Shown one piece after another: positions 25,119-34,874 of a DNA stretch of 64,000 nucleotides (position 1 is its first letter; every line of letters begins with the position of its first letter). The notes under the pieces were generated by a model. That model had not been told where the DNA came from and did not search any database. It saw nothing but the letters and a program-made list of their open reading frames with translations. A program made the position numbers and the translations under genes. Source of the stretch: CAVPXC01 sp963709505 (GTDB lineage Bacteria > Chloroflexota > Anaerolineae > JAAEKA01); contig CAVPXC010000012.1 of the NCBI GenBank assembly GCA_963709505.1, positions 124,001-188,000 on the forward strand, written 5' to 3'.

Positions 25119-28100
25119 TCATGAAACGCAGACAGAGCCAAGCAACAGGCCCCCGAAGTGACGTGCTCTTCGGGGGCCTGTTGCCGCTGCAGAGTATTTA
25201 CACGTGCCGTCGCCGCGTTGCTCAGCGCGCCGGCCAGTAACGCCAGCAGCGCCAGCAGTGTTCCGGCCAACGGCAGGGCAGGGACGACGGCAGGAGTTCG
25301 CCTGGATACCGCTCAACGTCACAGCGGTCGGCCCGGTGTAGACCACGCTGACCGGCCCGTGCCGCGTCGCCACGCCGCTGTTGTCGACATCCTCGACCCA
25401 GTAGAAGTAAGACGTGCCGGGAACCAGGTCGGTACGGTCGTCCCAGGTGTAGATGAAGCCGCCGGGGTTGCCCTGCGACTGCGAGGGAATCAGCGTCTCG
25501 TTCAACTGCCGATCCGGCCCCCCATCCGACGTGCCGCGGTAGAGGTTGAAGCCGCGGTTGTTCAGCTCGGTGTTGGTTTCCCAAGTCAGCAGAACGGCAT
25601 CGCCTTGCTGCACTGCACTGAAGTCGGCCAGGGTTACTGCCAACGGGCTAAAAGTAAGCTTGTAGTCCTCGGCTTCGCCCGCTGTGGCCGCGCCGAAGGC
25701 CGTCGGCGTTGCCTGCGGCCCTGCCGCGCCGCCCTCCGCACCCGCCAGCGGATAGCTGATGCCCGTGCAGCCGTTGCTGCCGTCGCGCGCAGTCAGGCGG
25801 AAGCGGAAACGGTAGGTGTTGGAACCCGCCCCGAGCAGTCCGGTCGGCGCACTGAACGTGATGTTGTTGACGCCGTTCACCAGGGGCGCATTCTGGATCA
25901 CCCGCTCGGAGATACCGCCGTAGCTATCGCCGAAATCGCCGTCCGAGCCCCCAGGCGCCGCCGGGCCGACGCCCGTGCCGTCCGTGAAGTCCATCCAGGC
26001 GTCCAAACAACTGGCGCCCGAAGCCGTCACATTGAACGCGCCCGTGCCGCCTCCCCAGTTGCCGTTGCCGGCCAACGCCACCCCGTCGTCCGAGACGTTG
26101 TCGCCATCCTCGACAAAGCTGGCGTCAGCCGTCCAGCCGGAGCCCAGTCGCAGCGCGCCGCTGCCCGTGTGCCAGGCGACACCGTAGGAAGCCGCTAGAT
26201 CGCTGTAATCGGCGGAGGAGGCAATCGAGGCGCCGCAGATTGTCAGACTCCAAGATGAGAGGGTACCGGTGTCGCTTATCGCATCGTCCACCACTCGCAG
26301 TGTCCACGTGCCGTTTGCCGCCTTGCCATCCAAGCCGCTCAACAGGCCTTCGGGTTTGAAGCTACCGGTGAAGGGTGCCGTACCCGCCGTGATAGAAGTC
26401 GCCGCTTCGTCGTCGAATACGGTGTTCACATAGTTGTCACCGCTGCTGCCGTTGTCCGTCGACAACTCTACTGCAGTCGTGTCAGGATGCAGAATGTGGA
26501 TGTCCAGATCCTCATCCCAGGTATGGGTAAGTTGGCCGATGGTGATGTTCACATCTGTGATGGTTCCACCACCGCTGGGCACATTGACGACGGAGGTCGT
26601 CGTGCCAAGCGTGCCGCTAGGGGGCACCGCCTTGGGCACGTCGGTGCTGACGTAGGTAGTACAGCTCACTGCTGCTGTGCGGAACGCAAAGAGGGTCGAA
26701 ACGCGGTTCCCGCAGGCATTGACCGCATACACGCGCCAGTAATGCACTGTGTCGGCGGCCAACGCCGAAGATGTCCAGCTTGTGGAGGTCAATCCGGTCG
26801 CCAACGCCACAATGTTCGCAAACGTCGGATCGGTCGCCACCTGGATGTCGTAGCTGGTCGCGCCTGCCACCGCGCCCCAGGTGAAGGTCGGGTTCGTGGC
26901 GCCGCCGGTACTGCCGTTAGCCGGCGCAGTAAGGGCCGGCGCAGCAGCCAGCGGAGTCGAGACATTCAGCGTGGCACTGGCCTGGTGGGTCAGGCTGCCC
27001 GCCGTGCCGGTGACGGTGATGTTGGTCGCGCCTGCGCCTGCGCCGCTGACGGTCAGCGTGCTGCTGCCCGGCGGGGCGACGGGGTTGGGGCTGAAGGATG
27101 CGGTGGGACCAGTCGGGCTAAGGGCCGCACTCAGGCTAACGGCGCTGCTGAACCCACCGACGCTCCCGACCGTCACGTTCACCGTGGCGTTGCTGCCCTG
27201 GCAGATGGTCTGGTTGGCCGGCGCGGCAGCGATGGTGAAATCAGACACGTTGCACGATGGGAACTTGAAGGTGCCGATGCGCGTATACCAGTTATATGCG
27301 CCGCTGGTCTGCGCGTACTCCTGGGTGTACCAAAAGGTGCAGTCGTCGGAGGGGTCGACTTGCATGGCGCTGTAATCGCCCCAGCGGTTATTGGAGTCGT
27401 TTTGGTAGCCGCCACCCGTGACGAGGGTGGCCTCGTTCTGGGGCAGGGTGCCTAGCGTGTCGGCCGCCAAACGGCCGACGTACCGGATGCTGGGGTAGAG
27501 ACTGACGTTGTCGGTGATGCTGTAGCCCAACGCCATGTTGCCGGCGCCGTCCATGGCAATGCTGCCCATCCAGCGGCTGGTCGAGGTGGTGTCGGCCGGC
27601 CCGTAGACCCCCTGCTGGTTGATCGCCCAGGCGCTGCCGGTGTTGCGCAGCTCGAACCAGTGGATGCCAGCCCGGCCGGCCGGGCTGTTGGTATCCACGG
27701 TGTGGTTACTGACCAGCGTCTGGTAGCTGCCGAAGTTGCGGTACTGGAGACGGTGCATCAGCCGGTCGGCGAGATCATCCAGCATCACGCTCGTCCCCGG
27801 CTGGTCGATGCAGGCGGGTGAAGCGGCGCACAGGGTGGGGTCGACGTTCGTCGTGTTGAGCGTATAGGTCGGCACGAAAGGCGAACCGGCAGTCCCGAAA
27901 TAGGAGTTGGCCGGCGCCGTCCAGTCGACGTGGAAATTCCAGATGCGCAGCGCGTCGCTGGGTCCAATATTGGCCGAGTCGTCCCACTCAGCGAAGAGAC
28001 TAGGCGCGCCGCTTGGCGGCTGGGTTGCCCCCTCCCAGTCAGCCGGCAGCATCCCGCCATAGGCGGAGTTGTAGGAGTAACCGTTGAAGTACTGAACTGA

Positions 28101-29039
28101 CGCCGCGGCGCCGGTCAACATTGCGGAGCGTTGGAAAGCGGCCACGCCCGCGCCACGCCACGCCGTCCCGGCATCGTTGAACTGATTGACCGAAAGATAG
28201 TAGCCATCGGGCCACAGCCCAATTTTAGGATAGTCCGGGAAATAAGTATTGGGCCAGGTGTAGGAGTAACGGTACCAGCTCCCCGTCGGGTCGCCAGTCT
28301 GCGACACCGCGATACAGATCAGGTCCGAGCTCCCGTCGCCGACGGCGCCAAGGGCGAACTGCATCATGACCCAGCGGTCCGCCAGGTGATCGTAGAGCGT
28401 GACCGGGTCGCCGTCGTTATAGTCCTGGCACTTGCCGCCGAAGCCGCTCCACAGGGTGTTGCCGAGGGCCGGTCCGTAGAGCGACGTGCCGGTCTTGGTC
28501 CAGATCTGGAAGCGAACGTTGACCCACTGAATCTGATGGTCGGGTCCGACATCGCCTTGGGTGTCTGGTGGACGTACGGTATAGCCCACGTTGTTGATTC
28601 CAGCCCAGTTCTGGATCGGCAACGGCATGGCTGCCGGCCCATGCCAGTCCTGGTACGAGGAATCGATCCCGCTGAAGCTGCCCTCCTTTTCATGGCCCGG
28701 CAGCAGCCCGAGTTCCCTGAACCGAATGAGGGTCGGGTCCGCCGGCGGAGCAGCAATGGGCTCAATGTCGCGCAAGGGCGGCGAGACATCCATGTGGTCT
28801 GGCTGGATCACGACCACCCCGTCGGCCGCCGGCTTCACATCCGCCTCCTGGTTGACCCTGCTCAGCCCTGCCGATGCGCCCGCCACGCTGAGTTGCCCGG
28901 CCTTCTGTCCGATGGCCGTTCGGCCGGCCGCACCTGACTGGGATACGCCGGGATGCATAGCGCCAGGCGGCGCAAAGGCCGCCAGGCCGATCCCTAACAC
29001 CACCAAAGCGCCTACCAGACGATTCCAATGTGGTTTCAT
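25119..29039 (-). CDS. large secreted surface protein 1 (beta-propeller-like, P domain, GEVED, FN3, LPxx anchor)
   Basis: The start at 29039 (MKPHWNRL) follows GGAGAATT; the frame opens at 29132 without support. After a signal peptide, a beta-rich domain (about 90-610, with WGDYSAMQVDP) precedes Ig/FN3-like modules. A proprotein-convertase P domain follows (TWDEDLDIHILHP to SWSLTICGA), then a GEVED domain (AGEAEDYKL). Last comes the FN3 module shared with the three following genes (LTWETNTELNNRGFNLYRG). The C-terminal tail is frameshifted: another frame continues VVPALPLAGTLLALLALLAG, an LP-hydrophobic anchor. The true end is therefore uncertain, between 25085 and about 25222. Probably a surface adhesin or binding protein. 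Confidence 0.75.
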   Translation of the reverse strand: MKPHWNRLVGALVVLGIGLAAFAPPGAMHPGVSQSGAAGRTAIGQKAGQLSVAGASAGLSRVNQEADVKPAADGVVVIQPDHMDVSPPLRDIEPIAAPPADPTLIRFRELGLLPGHEKEGSFSGIDSSYQDWHGPAAMPLPIQNWAGINNVGYTVRPPDTQGDVGPDHQIQWVNVRFQIWTKTGTSLYGPALGNTLWSGFGGKCQDYNDGDPVTLYDHLADRWVMMQFALGAVGDGSSDLICIAVSQTGDPTGSWYRYSYTWPNTYFPDYPKIGLWPDGYYLSVNQFNDAGTAWRGAGVAAFQRSAMLTGAAASVQYFNGYSYNSAYGGMLPADWEGATQPPSGAPSLFAEWDDSANIGPSDALRIWNFHVDWTAPANSYFGTAGSPFVPTYTLNTTNVDPTLCAASPACIDQPGTSVMLDDLADRLMHRLQYRNFGSYQTLVSNHTVDTNSPAGRAGIHWFELRNTGSAWAINQQGVYGPADTTSTSRWMGSIAMDGAGNMALGYSITDNVSLYPSIRYVGRLAADTLGTLPQNEATLVTGGGYQNDSNNRWGDYSAMQVDPSDDCTFWYTQEYAQTSGAYNWYTRIGTFKFPSCNVSDFTIAAAPANQTICQGSNATVNVTVGSVGGFSSAVSLSAALSPTGPTASFSPNPVAPPGSSTLTVSGAGAGATNITVTGTAGSLTHQASATLNVSTPLAAAPALTAPANGSTGGATNPTFTWGAVAGATSYDIQVATDPTFANIVALATGLTSTSWTSSALAADTVHYWRVYAVNACGNRVSTLFAFRTAAVSCTTYVSTDVPKAVPPSGTLGTTTSVVNVPSGGGTITDVNITIGQLTHTWDEDLDIHILHPDTTAVELSTDNGSSGDNYVNTVFDDEAATSITAGTAPFTGSFKPEGLLSGLDGKAANGTWTLRVVDDAISDTGTLSSWSLTICGASIASSADYSDLAASYGVAWHTGSGALRLGSGWTADASFVEDGDNVSDDGVALAGNGNWGGGTGAFNVTASGASCLDAWMDFTDGTGVGPAAPGGSDGDFGDSYGGISERVIQNAPLVNGVNNITFSAPTGLLGAGSNTYRFRFRLTARDGSNGCTGISYPLAGAEGGAAGPQATPTAFGAATAGEAEDYKLTFSPLAVTLADFSAVQQGDAVLLTWETNTELNNRGFNLYRGTSDGGPDRQLNETLIPSQSQGNPGGFIYTWDDRTDLVPGTSYFYWVEDVDNSGVATRHGPVSVVYTGPTAVTLSGIQANSCRRPCPAVGRNTAGAAGVTGRRAEQRGDGTCKYSAAATGPRRARHFGGLLLGSVCVS
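25142..25184. terminator. hairpin between convergent vapC and surface protein 1
   Basis: 17-bp perfect arms (25142-25158 and 25168-25184, core AGGCCCCCGAAG). It lies between the + strand toxin gene and the - strand surface gene, in a position to stop both. It falls inside the nominal 3' end of the latter because that end is frameshifted. Confidence 0.6.
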
Positions 29040-29227
29040 AGGTTGAATTCTCCAGTTTCTCTGAGCATATGAAGCGAACCGGCCATATGTCCACAGCGCC
29101 CATGGAAGCCTGACAAATGCCGCGCCGACCAAGGATGCCAGCAGCGCCCTGCCTGCTAACCAGGGGATTGACCGTGAAGAACAGAAGGCGGGGAGCGACG
29201 TCGCTCCCTGCCTCCCACGTGCCAGAA

Positions 29228-29252
29228 ACCGGGCCTTTCCCTACAACCCGGT
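29228..29252 (-). terminator. terminator-like hairpin after surface protein 2
   Basis: ACCGGG and CCCGGT arms around CCTTTCCCTACAA. The loop and stem resemble the hairpin at 32573-32602 after surface protein 4, which suggests the duplicated unit includes the 3' flank. Confidence 0.5.
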
Positions 29253-29265
29253 ACGGAAAGATCGG

Positions 29266-30433
29266 CTATGCGCGGCGACGCAGCCGGCTCAGTCCCAGGG
29301 CTATGCCAGCGCTCACAGCGACCCACAGCCACGGCAACCTCACGGTCGCCGCCGGACCAGCCTGTATCTCGCTCACCGTCACCGCCGTCGGCACGGTGTA
29401 GTCGACGCTCACCGGACCGTGCCTCGTCGCCGCGCCGTAGATGTTGACATCCTCGACCCAGTAGAAGTACGACGCGCCAGGAACCAGTTCGGTGCGGTCT
29501 TCCCAGGTGTAGATGAAGCCGCCGGCGTTGCCCTGCGACTGCGACGGAATCAACGTCTCGTTCAACTGCCGGTCCCACCCCGCCGCCGACGTGCCGCGGT
29601 AGAGGTTGAAGCCGCGGTTGTTCAACTCGCTGTTGGTTTCCCAAGTTAGCAGGACGGCGTCGCTCTGCTGCGTCGCGCTGAAGTCGGCCAGGGCAACGGC
29701 TAAGGTGCTGTTGCAGGGCAGAGCGCCAATGGTGCCGCCTCGGATAATGTCTGCCCCACAGATGGACTGTGTCCCAGGAGGATTGGGTATCTGGGAGACG
29801 TCATCCCAGTTTGTTCCTGTGTCATTGAGCGCTGTGAAGTCGCTGCAATCAAGGGTGTTCGCCCAAGAAATCGCTGCACCTTCGCCGTTGACCTCGCCCG
29901 TTTCGGGAACACTCGCGAAGTCGATCTGGGTAGCACCGCACGCCAGATACAGGTCGGTCCCACTGGAATTTGAGAAGAAGGTAGTGCCATTACTGACAAA
30001 GGACATGGTGAATTCACAACCTACGGCGCTGTTTAGCTCTGTGCTTGGAACACCAGCGGTGTTTCCCCCGCACAGTTGAATGCACGTCTTAGCTGAAATG
30101 CTAGAACTAGAGGGGAAGGAGTATGTCCACAAATCGGTGTTTCCTCCAATAGCTGTATTGCGAAAAGAGCAGCCATTGAGGTCAACGCTCTGCGGCAAGA
30201 CGGTTGCAAATCTCGACAAATTCGCCGTCGCCGGGGTCGGCGCCGCACGTGTTGGGATTGTAAAGCAACTGCGAAAAGAAGAGATCGCCGGGTTGGGGCG
30301 TCACCGTAGGGGCCTTCGGAGACGCGCCAATTGCCGAGCCAGCCACGAAAAGCAACAGCACCGACAGGAGAGGCAACGCCAATGAAGCCGGCTTGACACG
30401 GGTCGCGCTTTGTCGAGAGGCGGGCTGGTTCAT
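29266..30433 (-). CDS. surface protein 2 (lamin-tail-like domain, FN3, LPxx anchor), one frameshift
   Basis: The start at 30433 (MNQPASRQ) has GAAGGAAGAATACC upstream. A signal peptide is followed by a lamin-tail-like (LTD) domain, PGDGEFVEICN then SVDLNGCSFRN, split near 30200 by one base. The frame ending at 29266 then carries a Cys-containing beta domain and the shared FN3 module (LTWETNSELNNRGFNLYRG). It ends with LPWLWVAVSAGIALGLSRLRRRA, a tripartite LP, hydrophobic, Arg tail like a sorting signal. No dedicated sortase or exosortase is seen in the window. Confidence 0.72.
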
Positions 30434-30661
30434 GGTATTCTTCCTTCCAGAGTCTCCAATAAGCTCGACCGTAAGCAGTGGCTTCCAATTTTCCGTTGCT
30501 GGTCGCCAGGTCGTTTTTAGTGCGACCGTTAGCTTGCCAGACACCTGTCTCATATCTTGAACGGGGATATCTTCGTTCAGTGGCCTCAGCACGATACATC
30601 CACATTCGACATATCACGAAGTTCGGCTTCACACAAACCCACGCATTTTACGGGCAGCTTG

Positions 30662-30754
30662 CAGTTACCCCACGCCGCCAACTGGCGCCATTGGGGGTAA
30701 CTGCGCTAGGCAAGAATGAACAAAGCGCCTGATCCTTAGTCGAGGGTCAGGCGC
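30662..30754. terminator. two hairpins in the surface-protein 2/3 spacer
   Basis: One has GCAGTTACCCC / GGGGTAACTGC arms (about 30662-30705). The other has GCGCCTGA / TCAGGCGC arms (30725-30732, 30747-30754). The second is 70 bp after the stop of surface protein 3 and is its likely terminator. The rest of 30434-30826 shows no gene. Confidence 0.5.
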
Positions 30755-30826
30755 CTTCGTTGTGCCACTCTTGGGTGACTTGCGGACACTGGACCAGTCT
30801 CCGATGGCTGGACCAGTCGCAGCAAC

Positions 30827-32358
30827 TTACCCGTTCTGGCGTCCCGCACGCCGGAAGAAGCGGCTAAGGGCCAGGGACAGCCCTGCGACCACTGCCGCCC
30901 ACAGCCATGGCAACGGCTGTGCTGGCGCGCCGCCGGCCCGCAAGCCACTCAGTGTCACCGCGGTCGGCACAGTGTAGTTCACACTGACCGGCCCATACAT
31001 CGTCGCCGCGCCGTTTATGTTGACATCCTCGACCCAGTAGTAGTAGGTCGAATCCGGCGTCAAATCGGCACGGTCTTCCCAAGTGTAGATGAAGCCGCCG
31101 GGGCTGCCTTGCGACTGCGACGGGATCAGCGCCTCGTTCAACTGCCGGTCCGGCGCGGCCGGTGAGACGCCGCGGTAGAGATTGAAGCCGCGGGTGTTCA
31201 GCTCACTATTGGTCTCCCAGGTCAACAGGACAGCGTCGCCCTGCTGGACAGCGCCAAATTCGGCTAGGGTCACGGCCAGAGGGCTGGCCGCGGAGAGGAC
31301 GAATTGGGTGTTGGTGGCCGACAAACTCAGATTGCTTAACGTCACCGAACAGTTGAGCTGCCCCGACACGCACGCGCTGCGGGTGATCCCCACGAGGATC
31401 TTCGTCCAGGCACCAGTCCCGATCTTCGCCCAGACCCACAAACTGCTTGGGGTCTGGCCATTGAGCTCACCAAACGTATAGTAGAAGACGACTGATGACG
31501 CCGTGTCAGTAGTGGTTGGGTCAATGGCGTAGCAGCGCTTCACGGAAATCTGCGACCCGGCCGCGGTCCAGTCCGAGCACGTCTGGTTACCGCTGATGTT
31601 CACGATGGTGCTGCCAAGGTTTGCACTAGCGTCCGTTGTGATGTTCACCCCGTAGTATTTGTTGGTGGAGATATTCAGGAAATTGTACAAGGTGTTGTTG
31701 GACGACAGCGTCTGGGTCTGTCGCAGAGCGCCGTTGTTCGTCACCGTGCCACCCACGGTAAGAGCGAACGTATTGAGGTCGAGCGTGGCTGCGCTGCTCA
31801 CGGACAGGTTCCCGGCCACGTCCGTCGCACGACTGAGATCCGTAGTACCGCCACTAACAATCAGGTTGTTGAAAGTGTCAAAAGCAGTATTGTTCGGTAA
31901 GGTGTTATTGGCGGTGGAGCTGCTACAGTGCCACTACCTTGGGTCCAAGTGCCAATATTGGTGGCGGTAAAACTCCCAGCTTTCAAGGTTCCACCGCTTG
32001 TCATGTTAATGCTACCGGTCCTGGAACCATTTCCAAACGTTATCGCTCCAGAGACCGTCACCTGAGAACCGGAGTTGAACGCGAGGATACCGCTGCCGGA
32101 GGCAGGCGTCGTGCCGCCTAGTTGGATGCTTGCGCAAACTGCATTTGAAACGTTAAGGGTTACGGTGGCCCCATTTTGGATCGTTACCGTGTCGCCAGCA
32201 ACCGGCACATTGCCGCATGACCAGGTACCAGCGGTCCCCCAGTTACCGTTTGTCGTTGCCACACAACTGGCTGCCGCCGCGTGTTGTGGCGCGGCCACGA
32301 GGGCAAAACCCGCGACCAAAAGCGCCCCGAACACCATCAAGAACCATTTGGGTTTCAT
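30827..32358 (-). CDS. surface protein 3 (beta-helix-like N-terminus, FN3, LPxx anchor), one frameshift
   Basis: The start at 32358 (MKPKWFLM) follows GGAAGGGAAACG. The signal peptide resembles that of surface protein 1. The first part (NGNWGTAGTWSCGNVPVAGDTV and following repeats) looks like a G8-type or autotransporter-like beta-helix. The frame breaks near 31915, and the second frame continues LSVSSAATLDLNTFALTVGG to the shared FN3 module. The C-terminal tail is LPWLWAAVVAGLSLALSRFFRRAG. About 510 residues when joined. Confidence 0.7.
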
Positions 32359-32447
32359 CGTTTCCCTTCCTTCCGCATGCTGAGTTGAGTGATTTCTCCT
32401 CAGTCGCATGGCTGGAACTGGCCCCACCATGCCCTTTACGCCTGAAG

Positions 32448-34471
32448 TCATAAGATCCCTTGTTCACGTTTCATGCATTCTTCCTTTGCCCCAGGCTGGA
32501 ACACGCCGACGATGGGGCCATCGGGGAGCGTTTGCTGCGGGCCGACCGCCAGCGTGGCAACCAGCAAGCACAACACCGGGCCTTTCGCAACAAGCCCGGT
32601 GTCGCCCACTTGCCACATCCTCTCACGCTGGTTCCGTGATATCGGCGCTGCACTGGTCGCACGCAGACTGGGCCAGTCTGGAGTATTACCGCGCCGTCGC
32701 AAGCGCCCGAGACCCACGGCTACTCCAGCGCCCACGGCCAACGCCAGCCAGGGCAGCGCACTGGCGGCTGCCGGGGTGGCGCTAATGCCGCTCAACGTCA
32801 CCGCAGTCGGCGCCCCGAACGTCGCGCTCACCGGCCCGTGACGAGTTACCACGCCGTTGAGATCCACGTCCTCGATCCAGTAGTAGTAGGTCGAACCCGG
32901 CGTCAAGTCGGCACGGTCTTCCTAGGTGTAGGTGAAACCACCGGGGTTGCCCTGCGACTGCGACGGAATCAGCGTCTCGTTCAACTGCCGATCCGGCCCG
33001 GCTGGCGCCGTCCCGCGCCACAGGTTGAAGCCTCGGTTGTTCAGCTCGCTGTTAGTCTCCCAAGTCACCAAGACGTGGTCAGTGCGCGCCTCAGCTTGGA
33101 ACATGGCGAGTGTCACAGCAAGCGGTCTGAAGTCCCAACGATAGTCCTCGACCTCACCACCCTTCGACTGACCAACACCATTCGCGGCTCGCCCGTCGAA
33201 CGCCAGTTGCGGTGTAAGAGGAACTTCGTCCGTGGGAAAGAGCCGAAAACGGCCATAAAGCGTTCTATTGCCATCCGGTGGGAAGGTGCCAGCCGGAACA
33301 TTGAAGGTAAAAACCTGGTTCAGCCCTGGGCCTACAGGCTGGTTGATGATCGCATCGCTAAACCCAAACCCATCGTCGGCGAAGTCGACCCAGCCGACCA
33401 GATACCCACTGCCCGTCACATCCACCGAGAGGCGGCCGCCATTGGGGCCGTTGGTCCAGTACAGTGGCGGTGTAATGCCTGGCGCCGGGAGAACCTGCAC
33501 GCCATCCTCGTCGTCCGTGGCAATGCTAGGATTGTTGTCGTCGCCTCTGGCATCAGGGCTGGGCTGTCCGTTGAACTCTCCCCGGCCAGTAACATTCGGG
33601 TCGATTCTAGCGCCAAGGTAGAAGTCACGCACGACGTGGCGAGGGCCTTTGCAGGCTTCCGTGGTTGCGTACTTGGTGGTTGCGCAATCCGCAGTCTCCG
33701 GTAGATCGCCCCAGTCGAATATTGCAACGTCGATATTGTCGATCCGCATGTCCAGCGCCGCGCCGCTGATCCGGAATTGGATAGCGCCCGCTTGGGTGAA
33801 CAGCTGATCAAGATTTGCAGCGCTCCCACTACAGGTTCCAGCGCGAATCGCAGGGAATTCAACATACAAGTCCCTTGCGGGACCAAGCGGGAAGTTGCCG
33901 GGGAAGAAATTCACGATAGTCTTCTCGCACCAGGTGTTTCCAGCCGCATCTCCACCGTACCAAACCTTCACCTTGAGATCGCCAATGGTGTCATCGTTAG
34001 GCACCATGAAACGAAACCCGTTGCTGGTGTTTGCCATGGTTAGGTTAGGGCAACGCGCGCCAGCCCCCCCGAGCACAAACCAACCGGATTGACGTTAGCG
34101 GGATCGGGATCGGAATTCGACCGTCCATCGTAAGTCAAGGTTGTAGTAGCCACCGTGTCGGTGGGAGTGTTGATCTGCATGTAAGTACCAGGAAAGCTCA
34201 CGGAAACCTGGCCTCCACCTTGCGTGACAAGAAGGTGCGCCTCGCGCTGTCCACCAAGAATCGATGGGTTCGAAGATGATGGGTCATTCACAAAGCCCTG
34301 GGCAGATGAGCCTACGCCAGTAGCCGACAGCGTGGCCTGAGGAACCTCAAACGTATCGATGTTGGGCGGTGTAGCAGCCAACACACCGAGGACGGCGATG
34401 AGCATCAAGCTTACCGACAACAGTGGTACCAAGATGCGCTTACGGGGAAGTCTTTTGCGGTGCTGAATCAT
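32448..34471 (-). CDS. surface protein 4 (GEVED, FN3, LPxx anchor), frameshift and in-frame amber stop
   Basis: The start at 34471 (MIQHRKRL) has CAGGAGGATCGATCC upstream. A signal peptide is followed by a beta domain broken at a run of seven C near 34060. Next comes a GEVED domain (GGEVEDYRW) and the shared FN3 module. That module has a TAG at 32922-32924 exactly where paralogues have TGG (YTWEDR). Downstream the same frame continues EDRADLTPGSTYYYWIEDVD to LPWLALAVGAGVAVGLGRLRRR. The tail to 32448 beyond that point is probably not translated. An acquired amber mutation or a base error is likelier than recoding. Confidence 0.65.
32573..32602 (-). terminator. terminator-like hairpin after surface protein 4
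   Basis: Perfect ACACCGGGC / GCCCGGTGT arms (32573-32581, 32594-32602), similar to the hairpin after surface protein 2. It implies that gene 4 really ends before here, close to its Arg-rich tail. Confidence 0.5.
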
Positions 34472-34511
34472 GGATCGATCCTCCTGGTCAATTGCGAAAA
34501 TGCGATGGTGA

Positions 34512-34596
34512 CTAAACTCATGTTCTGTTGAAACCGAGGGTTTCGAAGCGCGATTGGGCGTACAAAACTCCTGGTTTCTCCAGAACATGAGTTTAG
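34512..34596. repeat. inverted repeat upstream of surface protein 4
   Basis: Exact 16-bp arms CTAAACTCATGTTCTG (34512-34527) and its complement (34581-34596) around about 53 bp. It lies in the spacer between the C25 gene and surface gene 4 and could be a terminator for one or an operator for the other. Confidence 0.5.
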
Positions 34597-34874
34597 ATGC
34601 ACGCCAGACTGCTTGGGCAATCTGAACGAGAAACCAGACAAGAGGACTGGTACAAATGATCAATTATGTTCATCTTCCTCCTTTGCACCAGTTTGGGTCA
34701 CCTCGACCTGTGGCGCTTCCAGCTCGAGGCGCCAATACTGCTGACATCATGGCCGCCTGTACCGTTAAGACTGCAGCGAGTACATGGCACCGATCATCGC
34801 CCTGCAGAGCTTCCAAACGCACAGCGACCCGCAGTGCTTCGTGCGTTTGGACCGACCTGTGTCGCGGCGAGAAC

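Noticed and set aside
25158..28937. Several 250-350-residue + strand ORFs opposite surface protein 1
   Set aside because: They mirror the coding sequence of a gene with signal peptide, P domain and GEVED domain; none has a domain of its own.
32922..32924. Stop-codon reassignment or programmed readthrough at TAG
   Set aside because: A single case among genes that use TAG as a normal terminator elsewhere (for example LtrA at 13414); point mutation or error is simpler.
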